Origin: JAGXOF01 sp046545575
GTDB lineage: Bacteria; Chloroflexota; Dehalococcoidia; SZUA-161; SpSt-899
Direction of reading: 5' to 3'
Length of the DNA: 21,846 bases
Assembly: GCA_046545575.1 (NCBI GenBank)
Contig: JBKGZM010000028.1
Location: 1 to 21,846, forward strand
The notes below the pieces were generated by a model that saw only the letters and a program-made list of their open reading frames with translations, did not search any database and was not told where the DNA came from. This document shows, piece after piece, positions 21,835 to 21,846 of this stretch. A program made the translations under genes and the position numbers. Each line of letters opens with the position of its first letter. Position 1 is the stretch's first letter.

Positions 21835-21846
21835 AGCAACCTCCTT

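Overview
The window looks like a chromosomal segment of an anaerobic, probably Gram-positive or Chloroflexota-type bacterium. The evidence is strong AGGAGG-type ribosome binding sites, a MutS2/VLRF1 pair, tandem DUF169 proteins, a URO-D superfamily protein next to iron-sulfur Old Yellow Enzyme (OYE) flavoproteins, and a lipoprotein TRAP binding protein. Dehalococcoidia-like Chloroflexota is my best guess, but nothing here (no rRNA, no marker phylogeny) proves it. I found no tRNA, rRNA, CRISPR array, insertion sequence or phage gene.

Layout. Bases 1-1088 (minus): an M28-family metallopeptidase cut off by the window edge. 1466-2164 (plus): a PadR regulator followed by the collapsed remains of what looks like an alpha/beta hydrolase. 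2236-5127 (minus): three separately promoted genes for a flavin reductase-like protein, a GNAT acetyltransferase and a type-B carboxylesterase. 5215-7432 (plus): a strong promoter, a leader with a possible Phe/Tyr-rich leader peptide and an intrinsic terminator, then a HisC-like aminotransferase and a DUF89/ARMT1-like protein. 7536-11021 (minus): MutS2, a Vms1-like release factor (VLRF1) and an ABM-fold monooxygenase-like protein. 11145-20209 (plus): a TRAP transporter (dctP, dctQ, dctM), a URO-D/MtaA-fold protein and two large FMN/FAD/Fe-S OYE-type reductases, ending at a perfect hairpin. 20293-21834 (minus): two tandem DUF169 genes.

How the parts may work together. The 11-20 kb cluster reads as an uptake-plus-catabolism unit: a TRAP system imports a substrate, and the URO-D-fold protein and two paralogous but active-site-divergent flavoenzymes act on it. 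The substrate is unknown. The binding protein lacks the arginine that normally clamps a carboxylate. A 17-bp perfect hairpin between dctP and dctQ probably sets the ratio of binding protein to permease.

Two systems stand out. The MutS2-VLRF1 gene pair would join a ribosome-collision sensor/splitter with a peptidyl-tRNA-releasing enzyme in one transcript. The leader before the HisC-like gene can be drawn as a classical ribosome-controlled attenuator, which would predict regulation by phenylalanine or tyrosine rather than histidine. Both are inferences from sequence and context.
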